Below, in pieces: positions 47,792-58,522 of a stretch of DNA of 64,000 bases (its first letter is position 1; each line of letters begins with the position of its first letter). The notes under the pieces were generated by a model that made no database searches, was not told the origin of the DNA, and was given only the letters and a program-made list of their open reading frames with translations. The DNA is taken from contig CM082580.2 of assembly GCA_040954595.2 (NCBI GenBank), positions 8,370,001-8,434,000 of the forward strand, in the 5' to 3' direction. The position numbers were made by a program, and so were the translations under genes. This DNA is from Balanoglossus misakiensis. Taxonomy: Eukaryota > Hemichordata.

Positions 47792-49200
47792 GTCAATCAG
47801 TGACTGTGGGAGTACATGTACTTTATATGAACTCACTGATTTGGAATTTTGTTGAAAAGCGCCACTATATATGAAAGGACTTGTTCCTTTCGTTTTTAGT
47901 ATTGCCCAGCTTATATGCTATCTCAAAGTCTGTCAGTGTTTAATGAATTATACTTCAATGATTTTTACATTAGGCTGATGGCTTCATTCCCCCTGGCCCA
48001 GTAACATCCCATAAACAGAAGAACACTTCTGCAGGTGGCAGTGGGCAAGGTAATTCAGTTACATTCCACACATTGATAGATTTCATCCTTCGAGCTAATG
48101 CCTCACATTCAGTAAGTACAGAAAGTGTATCAAAAGACAGGCCTAACATATATGTACCACCCACCTCAAATTATTTGTATATTTCTCAAGGTGATACAGC
48201 TGAAGATTCCCAGATGGAGCATATGTCAGTGAACAGCCAATCAGAAGAGACTGCTGCAGCTGTTCTGCCTCTTGATGGTTACACATCTAATAGTAACAGT
48301 AACTCCCAGATGCCATTGGTCAATGATCTTTTGAAAGGTACCTGTTGGTTTCTTTGTTGAGATGCATGTTCTGAGATAGTGAGGTAGTAAGTGTGCAAGT
48401 AATGCAAGTCAAACTTTGTTACCCCAACGTTATTAATAGTGTACTAGACAACCATGGCAGTTGTCATAATCATGATCACCACCACCACCTCCATGAGAAT
48501 TTAGTTTTTATTGTCTTTTCTAATGTAGAAATGGGACAAGCATTGAAAATAGAATGTTCACACTGGGCTCAAGTATTTCAGTAAGTATTTAATTTCATCA
48601 GAAGAGAAAAAAAAATAAGGTCAGGTTAATTTCTGTACTGTTCAGTCGATTTGAGGTACCTGTCATGTGTCAAGAAACAAACATGATAGAACAATCACAA
48701 GAGCTGAGCTTAGTTAAAATGATTGTGGCAGAATTGGAATACATCGACTCAGCAATTTAATTTCCGGTGTGGTTTCCTGCTGCCAATGTAGTATGTTTAC
48801 GCTAGTTCAAATGTGACAAGACATCATTTTACAGCTGAACCATACTATTTTTTTTTAAATTTAAAATGCCACTTCAAATTTCCCGTTTCTGATGTGAGTT
48901 TGCTGATTATTGTGACCTGAGTGACCTCATCTATGAAGTGATGAATTGGTTTATTTGTTCAGAAAATAATAATCCCAGAAATAACCAGATTCACTCAAAC
49001 ATCATCCAAAAATCTGGAATCATTACCATCTCTGTACTTTTATTACCAGGGAGAGCCAGCAGTTTGAGACTTTCTGCCCAACGAGGCTGGACAAAATGCT
49101 GGCCGAAGCCAAAGCATTGGAGGAAGACCTGCTCCAACAGAAGGCGAAGCTTATCTCCAGATTGCAAGATATTTCAAAAACCCTGCAGAATCTTACATGA
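47390..49200 (+). CDS. Small coiled-coil protein, candidate TEX12-like synaptonemal-complex component, 184 aa
   Basis: Exons 47390-47415, 47594-47696, 47974-48049, 48191-48337, 48529-48580, 49050-49200; all GT-AG, phases consistent, 185 codons including TGA. The first two-thirds are polar and low-complexity (Asn, Gln, Ser), probably disordered. The last 70 or so residues form a helix/coiled coil: LVNDLLKEMGQAL, a middle QQFETFCPTRLD, then KMLAEAKALEEDLLQQKAKL and ISRLQDISKTLQ. Against human TEX12 as I remember it, the segment from LEKDL to the C-terminus lines up with about one gap and shares the L-x-x-D-L start, the E-A-x-A-x-E block and the basic-hydrophobic end. TEX12 pairs with SYCE2 in the central element of the meiotic synaptonemal complex. 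This assignment is tentative; any short coiled-coil protein is the alternative. Confidence 0.6.
47747..47800. repeat. (CAAT)n microsatellite
   Basis: About twelve tandem AATC units with two CAGT variants at the 3' end, in intron 2 of the TEX12-like gene. Confidence 0.95.
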
Positions 49201-49716
49201 AGAGTGATTTCGCATGATGGTCAGTGAAGTTTAGAATTTTTGTCTGCTATACTTTGCTTGTATAAATATTAAGTTTTCAGCAGACTGTACTCAAGATAAA
49301 TATGTTAAACGTTTGAACTTTCCATATGATTTGCATTAAGTATGTTGTTTGAATATTAATGTAGTATTCAAAAAAAAAGTCAAAGGAAGGCCATGTCCAT
49401 ATTATATGTCTGTTTCTTGAGCACTTCAGTTAATAGTCATCATTTGATTACTTGTTCTTTGCAAGTAAGACTTTATGGACATCAGGGTAAACAAAAAATA
49501 ATGTGATAGCACCCTAATCAGTCTTGTCTTGTGTTGTATTTTATTGTATTGTAATGTATTGCACTGTACATTGAAAGCTGTCTATAAATAGTCAATATTG
49601 ACTGTTATGTACAAAAACTACTAATACATATCACTTCAGTATCAATCTGTGTCCGTCATCAAGCATTGGGCATGTACATATTAACATTATGTGTTTATTT
49701 TGTTTGCTTTTCTTGC

Positions 49717-49722
49717 AATAAA
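49717..49722 (+). terminator. Polyadenylation signal of the TEX12-like gene
   Basis: AATAAA about 515 nt past the stop codon, followed by a GT-rich stretch (TTGGTGTTCC). Confidence 0.45.
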
Positions 49723-52700
49723 TTGGTGTTCCATTAAATGATAAATATCCATAGGCCTATAGCTGCAAGCTTTGGCTATTTCTCCATTTTTTGCACTTTG
49801 TATCAACTGTAGTGCACATGTGCAAATTTAACCACAGTAACCATGGAAAGTGGAAATCTAGCAAATCAAGGATATCATCAAACTGCACACTCCAATTTTC
49901 TTGTAATTTCTGTAAAACTGCAGTATGGTTCAAGAGGCGGTTAGCGTGCGGACAAGCTGCATGATTTTGTCCACCTGTGCGATTTCTGGGAAGTTCGCCT
50001 TGCACCTGTGTGGGTGACGAGCGCCACCTACAGGTTGAATCTAAAAATTTACGTGGTGTCTTCATGAAATTATGCCACTAAAGAGTTTCAAAAGATTTAA
50101 TCTTCTTTCAAACTTCATTTTCTCCTCACAGACTTCACCGGTGACTATAGTCGGGTAAGTTTCGAATGGAGCAATATTTCGAGGCGTACGTGCGGAATAA
50201 GAGAAGTGAAAGGCATTGATTAAAGAATTGTTGTTTTGCCTCGATAAATCCATACAAAGTAAAAATTTCACGCCACATTAGGTGTACAAATTAATGATTC
50301 ATGCTTGGGCAACGGAGTGGTAATGGTCATTAACGATGTAATCTCGGCTAAACAACGGCTTTCCTCTATGTCGCGTACTCGCGTGATGAGTGTATCATGT
50401 CGCCTCTTCTCCGGAATCCCCCCCCCCTCTTCCCTTCGGCTATTCTCGGTTTGTATCTGATCCAAATGAGACACAGCGTTGACGATGCCAGCCCATTCGC
50501 CCTTGCCGAGAACGATCCCATCGCAGAAAATGCATTTTGAAATATCAAGTGTCAATATTTATTAATCGTTGCTCAAAAGTGGCTTATTGTTGTCAGTATG
50601 CGCACCAAACGGTCGCCTGTTAGTTTCAACACAGGACTGCGGTTTCAAATATAACACGACACCTCTGTGGTGACGGCCACTCGCTGTTAAGACAGGCGGG
50701 ATTTTGTACTTTAAAGCGTCAAATTCCCAAGGCCTACCTTAAAAGGTGAGCAGGAAACAGGCTGGCTGGAGCGAGAGATTGAGAGTGCAGCTGAACCGTA
50801 CTCGCGCGAGTCGTGAAAATGGAACACTTTTTGTCGTGTCTGTGGATTTTCCTTTTCGGATTTTCCGCTTGTTAAACTGAGAATCATTTTTCTTCCTGGA
50901 GAAATTTACTTACCGCCACCTTGTTAGCGCAGCCACTTTTGCTCCAGACGCCCCGGTGTTGAATGATGTTTCATAGACGCTGCATGCGAGCACCGCGCAG
51001 TTTTTGTACCGTTCAATATGTGCAATTGAACCGCGGGCGAGAAGGGCGTCCTGTGAAGATCTTACGGCATATATCAGAAGGACCCGCCAACAAAAAAATT
51101 TTTTTTTTTAAATCTTCTATGAATTGCTGACGATCACGTGCTGATAGCCATTACAAATATAATGTAGCAATATCAATGCTTTGTTATAGAGTGTCTTTTA
51201 TGTATACTGTGTGATATTTTCCCCCAAATTCTCTAAGGCGAGAGGTGGTTTATCCAAGGTTTATTCCAGTTAACAGTGAGGTAATTTAACTATTAATTTG
51301 GCACTTTACGGCAAGGCGATTTTGCGAATATGGCAAAATTATTTCCATGGTGATAGAGGTCTTTAAATATGCTTTGAACGGGCCAAAACCACAACATGCC
51401 GTATAGAAACATGAATGGCCTACAACTCAGCGGCGATAAAAACAAGAGATTGTCTGCTTATTAACGCCAAGTTTACCATCCAACATGTCTGTCAATTCAC
51501 CCTGTAGGGCAACTGCAAATTAATATTCAATTAATACAATCCACTGACGCAGTCTATCGTCGCCATCTCAGAAAAAATGACCTTATTCGTCTTATAAAGA
51601 AAACATGGCAGAGAAACTAGTTCAGTGACAAAAAAATTGATTACCAGTAATGTCTCTTATAGTCTGCTACATAAAGACATAATACTACTTCAATAATACT
51701 GGCGCCAACTGCAGAAAGAACCGTCTCGCTCACGGAAATGCGTTGGTTAACTGGCCATTATGGCTTTCAGCACAAAACAACTGTTAATCATCGCGCAGAT
51801 TTCTGAGTGACCTTACAGATAGGTATAAAATAAACCTACATCTCAAAGGTTTTCCCTCATCATGCGTCTTATGCGTGCCTGATCGTAAGCCGAATAAATC
51901 ATTTTCTGCCCATTGCGAGATCTCGCGAGACTTGGTTAATTACCATTTAGACGAGATCTCGTGGGGTTTGGAAAATGGTCTATTCGCACACTGGACGCGA
52001 CTTAGTTTCGCATGGACCTTCCATCTACAATAATCATCCTTTTTGAGAACATTCACTGTTAGATTTGCTTTTAGACAGGTTTTTATTATTTTTACAATTA
52101 ATTTCCACGAACCTTTTCTCCAAGGTGTTGTGTCAGACTGTAAGCAAATCAGTTAGTGGCCAAAAAGCAACTTTTAGCCGTTGCTGACATTTAAAATCGT
52201 GGACATGAACGTCAACTTCGTTCCTATATGCGGTCCCTCTCGTCGATATTACGTATGCACACGACGTAGACATTAATTGCCGTTCAAAATGACAGCTCAG
52301 AGGCAATCGGATTGTCGTTCTCGTCGACAGCTGCCTGTCTGCGCTGCAGAACGTCGCTCGGCGCAACACACACACACGGCCAAACAGTGACTTAGAATCG
52401 CTATTTGCATTTGGAATCTATTTTTGAACCCAGTCAATACAGATGTCAGTTACTGTATCGCGTTTACAGGATAATTCTGTGTGATACGGAAAGTGGGATA
52501 TCGACTGGTCCGCTTTCCGTCTGCGCTGCGTAAGTCGGTTTAAGCCCGGTGAAAGACCGTACGCATGCACTGTGTACAGAGTACGCGTAACCGCCCTCAA
52601 CTATAGGCACGACGCCGAGTCGGCATAATTTACTGAACAAGACAATTTTTAAATTTGCCTATCTTTTGGAGGTTGCCTCCTATTTTAGAAATCCTCCAAC

Positions 52701-53819
52701 TCTCCTAGTTTTCTATGTTTTTCTTTCGTTTATTTTGCTTCCGTAAAAAGTTAAGTTTTATCCAAACTATTAACGAACCTGTTAGTAGGACAGTCTGTTG
52801 GCAAAAAATAAAATAAAATAAATCGAATTACACGTTATCGGGCAATTAAACAGTCAATCAGTCGGTTAATCAACGACTGATCAATTGTTAGTTTATAGTT
52901 GAATCATTGGCCGATTGATCGTCATCTTAATTATTTAATAGAGATTAGTTAATTAATATCTACGTATGGCCGATTCAAACCAGTTCCGGTTGCCAAGATT
53001 AGAACAGACAAGTCCATAGCCTACGCCCATACTCGAATCTAAAGTTAACCGTCAGCAGAGGAAAAAAAGATAGATGGAACAGTTTAAGCGAGGAGAATAA
53101 ACGCACTTTCGTTCAAAAACTCAATTATTCCCGCGGAGGTGGCCTCTCGCTATATGACACAATATACACGGCGTGATGGGCATCCCACGGGAGACCATTA
53201 TCAGCCAGTTCTAAGCGTGTACACATTTTATGCGCACCGTGAAAGGAGAGTCTGGGGAAATAATGGACACATATATCAAAGTGGACGGGGAATCTCACCT
53301 AATCATTTACAAATGAGTTGGCGATGATGATCATCAGCGCCAATTCACTCAATTTGCTCTTGTGAATCGCTTTCAATGGCCGCCAGTTAAAGTTGGCAGT
53401 TTGTACACGTCGCCAGAGGTGGCGTACTCGACTCACCGCCTCGCGCGTCGCTTCGTAAGCGCGCGCGCCGCCGTCATAAACTGAACGATGACGTTGACCG
53501 TGGTTTATACGATTTTTTTCAATCGAGAATTTAGACCAAATCAGATCCCACCCGCCCTGACTAATGTTGCCTTTTATCTGTTTATTTTTTTATTTCCTGC
53601 GTCTGCTGATAGGACATCCTTTCTAAATGATGGGAAAAATTAAAATTTAACGTTTTGGAGTTCAAGGTTGCAAGGCAAGATCGGCACAGCTGTAAGTACA
53701 TATCTCTGTCGTTTTTTTTGTTGTCCTGCATGTCAGCGCGTCAAGTCTTAATGGACGCGTTTCCGTCATTTTATCCACGTACTTATCATGTGCGTACACA
53801 TCTTTGTGAGGTGTCTTTA

Positions 53820-53842
53820 AAAGCATAGACAGTCTATGCTTT
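53820..53842. repeat. 11-bp perfect inverted repeat
   Basis: AAAGCATAGAC, one A, then GTCTATGCTTT. It forms a short hairpin. No function is visible. Confidence 0.8.
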
Positions 53843-53923
53843 AAGCCTGCTCTGGGGTAGAAATGTCTTTAGTTAATCCCCGCACTCAAAGTCAAAGCCC
53901 AAGAAGCTGCATCGTATCGCGGT

Positions 53924-54030
53924 GTTTGGTTATTTTGGTAGAATATCCCATTAATTTAATAAATTAATGGGATATTCTTTGTTTGGTTATTTTGGTAGAA
54001 TATCCCATTAAATTATTAATGGGATATTTT
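53924..54030. repeat. Tandem pair of AT-rich palindromes
   Basis: A 31-bp direct repeat (starts 53924 and 53981, GTTTGGTTATTTTGGTAGAA...) leads into two palindromes. The first (53940-53978) has perfect 19-bp arms around a single A; the second (53999-54028) has 13-bp arms around 4 bp. Both share the core AATATCCCATTAA. Probably a duplicated foldback or miniature element, prone to cruciform formation. Confidence 0.8.
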
Positions 54031-55193
54031 GGTGAACAAAACATGATATCATGAAATTGCCAAAATATCATGAAAACATGTATGTAATGACGTACATACG
54101 TATACGTACGTACGTGTGTGCGTGCACATGAACATGATTTGTAGAACTGAAGCACAACACACATATTCTGAAACAAACATAATAACATATATACAGCAAG
54201 TATTCGTCCATATAAGGGTATTGCAATCATTTCTTAGGACACAGAATTTTATTTCACTAAGGAAGCCATCAGCACATACAACTTTCGCTGTTTATGTTTA
54301 CGCTACCAGCGATCATTGAAAATCAATATGATATCGATGAACTTATACTCCGACGGAGAATCAAACATTGTAACAATTCTTGACATCACAATTGATATCT
54401 GTAAATACATTTCATATTACAAGACAATAGAAATATGGAAATGAGTAAATCGCCCGTCAATCTACTTCTCGCGGTAAACTTTAATATATATACACCGAAA
54501 TTTACTTTTCATCGATTGTCTGTCGAGTAATGTACAGTGATGGTCATTTGGAGAGAAAAGCGAATGCCAAACGGACATCTAGGAATGTTTTACCTGTCAA
54601 GTTGGTACACACCGCCTTTTAATTTGACGTGACACGTGAGGAATTGAATTACACACATAACAGACGCAGAGAGAAACAAACAATGGTGCCAGTCTTCAAC
54701 ATTTGACGTTTAAAATGAAAATTGAAATTCTTCATACATAACATATAACGCTTTTATTTTCTAGTTGTATAAAAGGTGGGGGGGGGACGCCACATCAATA
54801 AGTAATAACAAACACCATGATAGTAATTCTGATGTAACAGACGCCATCTTAAATGTATTTCCATGACAGTGACCTATAAGCAAGGCGATTGAACTAGTCA
54901 TACTCGTCCACCAGCCGACCAATGTTGTGTAGTTGGCAAGCCGAATATTACGCTTACCTTAACACTAAACATCTGTGATTGGCTAGATCTCAATTTGCCA
55001 TTGTAACTGTTGCTAAATTTGCATAGGTGACTGTACATTCAAAGAGGGCGTTCGGGATTTCCTGCACTATCGTTCGGTCATGTATGAAGTCGTAGAACCC
55101 AAGAAAATGGGAATTTGATTGCAGAAATTTGAAATTGAAATTAATTGAAGGTGAAAGTACAGGCCGCATATTGTTCGGTATTACGAAATTTCT

Positions 55194-55406
55194 GTGAATG
55201 TCACCGAGAAGCTCCAGAGGTCAGAGCGAGAGAATCGACCAATCAGCCGCGACCTTTCTGGATCAACGCTTTCTTGTGCGCAGGAGATACGCCACCGTTT
55301 TGCGCAGTTGGGAGCCCACTTGAAACAGCTGCGACTTCTTTTAAGTGACCGATTGTCACAATACCTACAAGATTTCGACAATTTACTGAAATCGCTTTTG
55401 GTCTGA
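55194..55406 (+). other. Short open frame with leucine-rich amphipathic C-terminus (70 codons), unproven
   Basis: The frame runs to TGA at 55404-55406. Its second half (RFAQLGAHLKQLRLLL, then SDRLSQYLQDFDNLLKSLL) reads like an amphipathic helix, unusual among chance frames nearby. A GTAAAG donor-like site lies just past the stop. No homologue is recognised and no upstream exon was found, so I do not call it a gene. Confidence 0.2.
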
Positions 55407-56086
55407 AAAGGTAAAGAGCCGTGTAACTCACGCTCGATAGTTGTGATGTTTGTGTTTGTGCTGTTATCTCAAAGTTCTTCAAAATCATCATCTAATTTCT
55501 CTCCGAAACATAATTAAGTCCCATGGAAATAAATTATAGATCGTGGCAAGATTGAAGGACCATCATAGCGGAAGATTTGTTTCTGGAAAATCTACCCCGA
55601 GGTGCTCGTCCATCAATCCAATTGTGGACAGCGCGGAGGGGATTCCCTATTTCTCCCTTATACCTGTCAATCGATAATTCACACAGAAGGGAAAATGACC
55701 CGTTCTGTTCAACCGGCCTCCGCCATAACCAACGATCACCGCTCCGGGGAAGCTCGCCATCGAATTCAACGAGAGTGCGAGCCTGACTGTCTCCGCGTAC
55801 CTTTCCCACGGGCTCCGTTATCGACTTTCGGGATTATTCGGACTGAGGTCTTCCCGGGCTAGGCCTATGCGGAGATATCCCACTCAGTGCATTCCTTGTC
55901 TGTCTTGTCAATCGACGCTATCGCAGTAATCAATGTTAATACAAAATAAATGTTATGAACCGACAATATAAGGATAAGCTAGTGCAGTCTGTTGAGGGAG
56001 ACTATCCATGCGGGGGAATTAGCTGAACCAACGTGTACGTACGTAACTATGGTGATTATCAGGCCAGTCAAATGATACTAATACAG

Positions 56087-56160
56087 TGGTTGTGGTGGTG
56101 GTTGTGGTAGTTGTGGTGGTAGCGGCGGTGGTGGTAATGGTGGTGGTGGTGCGTGGTTTG
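56087..56160. repeat. GTG/GGT-rich imperfect microsatellite
   Basis: Imperfect trinucleotide tract of GGTGGT and TGTGGT units. Open on the minus strand as His/Thr repeats, but without a gene context. Confidence 0.85.
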
Positions 56161-57352
56161 TTGTGGCGGTGATGACGAACACAAATCAAATTCGAGAATT
56201 GAACGATACTGCAAGTTAACAGATGTGAAATATTGATTTTTATCCCTCGACCCGTCACTTTTCGTCAACTTCAAAAGTGACGCAAACTACCGCCCTCGCC
56301 GATGACGAATGTAACCTTGACATTTGTCATCAGACAGACAGCAACAGTTTGCAAACTTCACGTTTTTTTAGCGGAGCTCTCACGTGACCGGCGACCAACG
56401 GCGCCACACTAACGAGGTGACGGCGCGGAACAGGGTTTGCGGCATGGCGGGTTGTTTTTCTCGCAACCCGGCACGTTTAGTTTCATTAAAGGACAATTCA
56501 ATGGTATGCCGTTGTCAGCGGCTGTGTTCTCTCCACGCAACGAAGTAGTGGGTCATCGAGAGGAACGATTTCGCGTCAGCGTAAAAAAAACGTTGTTAGC
56601 CGCTTGTATACCTGTCAAATGTGGCCTCTCATCGACATACGGAATATTTTCCACTTCCACCTGTTGCCAAGATATTTGTCACTGCACTCAGACATTTACG
56701 ACCCGCGCACCCCTAGCGACTGCGTGTTAAGCGGAAACATGCTTAATATATATCGTCTCCTATGTACACGAAATACAATGTAGTTGTCGCGGCACGCTTT
56801 TTAACCACACTGTACAAAAGACAATAATGTTTAACACAGAAAAGCTGCTCGGTCTAATCCCCCCCCCTATATATACACAGGCTTCCTCTGTTAAAGCGGC
56901 AGTTCTTGCCCAGGAATGTACTTCCTCCACTGTTTTCCTGGATATTTTCGAGAATGGGCGATCATACAGGATGGAATATATGTGCTTCGACGGTTTCATG
57001 ACTTTCAACAAATGGAAGTAAATGGTAAAAGACGTATAGTCACTGAATGATCAAACGCCCGTTCTACGAACATAAAGTTTGTCCGAAGTGAAATTCTTGT
57101 CCAGTGGTGTTTATGTATATCTTTATGAAGTTCTCTATAAAACGCACGAAATGATATTCTTTTTGGTCTGTGATTGAATGGGTACTTTTGACGTCATCGT
57201 GTGACGTCATTGTGTTCCAATTTATCTTCGCACGTGTACATTTTGTAGGCGGACAAAAGGTCTTCCCTTTAAGTTTTACGAGATCTCACTCGCTATGTAC
57301 ATGTAAGAGTTTTATCGGTCTTTTGTGCTCTTTGCGGAACTTTTCATCCCGT

Positions 57353-58137
57353 TTAAACCAGAACAGAGCGCCGTATCAGCTTTTCCTCGGTGTCTTTTGC
57401 GAAAGATAGCGGAGGAGCGTCGTCATGGTTGTGGTCGACGTCATCGTTGCCGTTGGTGTCCGGGTTGGTGCTGGACGCCTCGTAGGGCGTGGTCTCCGTC
57501 TGGGGGTCGCTGATCTTCCTCTTGGTGCTGGTGCTCGTCTGGGAGCAGAATGTCTTGCCGTCCGTCATGGCCAGGGTGATGGTGCCCGGGCGGTCGCGGA
57601 AGCGCAGGGTGCCCGGCGGCGGCTTGCAGCAGCAGTAGAACACCTCCCGGAAGCGCCGCCTGAAGTTGTCGCTCATGAAGGCGTAGATGACCGGGTTGGC
57701 GCACGAGTTCGCGTACGAGATGCTGTTGGCGAACAGCTGGAAGCCGAAGACCAGCATGCTGTCGTGCGGGAAGCCGCGGTCCGCCCACCGCCAGATGTTG
57801 ATGACGTGGATGGGCAGCCAGCAGATGGCGAAGATGAGCACCACCACGGCCACCATGCGCGTCTTGCGGATCTTCTGGCGTTGTCGCGCCTGCTGCGCCT
57901 TCGACTGGGTCCGGTAGAACAGCGTCGACGAATTCCAGACAAGGCGCAGGATCATGCCCATGCACGCGGAGATGATCAACAGCGGCGCCAAGTAGGCGGC
58001 GACGAACATGTACACGTACCATCCGACACGCCAGGAGGGCGACGGCCAGGTCTCCACACAGAATGGCCGGATACCAAACCATTCATATTCTTGAATCTCC
58101 CTGTACAATGCCACGGGCACACAAATCATCAGTGATG
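57353..58137 (-). CDS. Last coding exon of a peptide-type rhodopsin-family GPCR
   Basis: The exon starts after a TTGCATTTCAG acceptor at 58137 (phase such that xCA-S-L-M follows) and ends at a stop at 57353. It encodes the end of TM4 (SLMICVPVALY), extracellular loop 2 with its conserved Cys (FCVETWPSPSW), TM5 (YMFVAAYLAPLLIISACMG), a basic third loop (RQRQKIRKTR), TM6 with CWLP (residues VVLIFAICWLPIHVI), TM7 with NPxxY (NSCANPVIYAF), and helix 8 ending in CCC, a likely palmitoylation site. A polar acidic tail of about 90 residues follows. This is the beta-type peptide receptor pattern (orexin, QRFP, galanin/allatostatin-like); the ligand cannot be told. TM1-TM3 exons were not found up to 64000, so the gene continues on the minus strand beyond the window or has very long introns. 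Confidence 0.88.
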
Positions 58138-58195
58138 CTGAAATGCAACAAAAAGATCCTAAATTATATCATATTGTTCAATACACCGCATCTCA

Positions 58196-58230
58196 TCGCA
58201 CCACACCATACCACACCACACCACACCACA
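58196..58230. repeat. (CACAC)n / CCACA short tandem repeat
   Basis: About seven imperfect CCACA units next to the GPCR exon, on the intron side. Confidence 0.85.
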
Positions 58231-58472
58231 TTATGACACCTCTTGTCATGTCACGACATGTCATGCAATATCGAATGCATATCGTATATCACGACCCCTA
58301 TGTGATCTTAAAACCTAATACCTGGTCGTCAGTGATTGTCATAATACCAGATTTTGGTTCAAGAAACATTTAAAGTGTTTTACCAGAACATGATTTATTT
58401 GGTAGCCCAGTGCAGAATGCCGTGAAAAGAGCTATAGGTATGTTAGGTTTTAAAACCACCTGATGGATTCGG

Positions 58473-58522
58473 AGACAGAGACAGAAAGAGAGAGAGGAAT
58501 AGAGATAGGGAGAGACAGAGAT
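58473..58522. repeat. GA-rich purine tract
   Basis: Imperfect GAGA/GACAGA tract of about 50 bp. Confidence 0.75.

Larger units (their letters stand above)
49723..57352. other. Gene-poor region of about 7.6 kb
   Basis: I find no exon with a recognisable domain and no RNA gene. Contents noted: homopolymer C near 50418, short inverted repeats at 53820-53842 and 53940-54030, a GTG/GGT-rich tract at 56087-56160, and one short open frame at 55194-55406 listed separately. It may hold distal regulatory DNA or the 3' UTR of the GPCR gene at its right end. Confidence 0.5.

Noticed and set aside
57425-58135. 236-codon frame on the + strand
   Set aside because: Exact antisense of the GPCR exon; it is open because of the G/C-rich third positions of the real gene.
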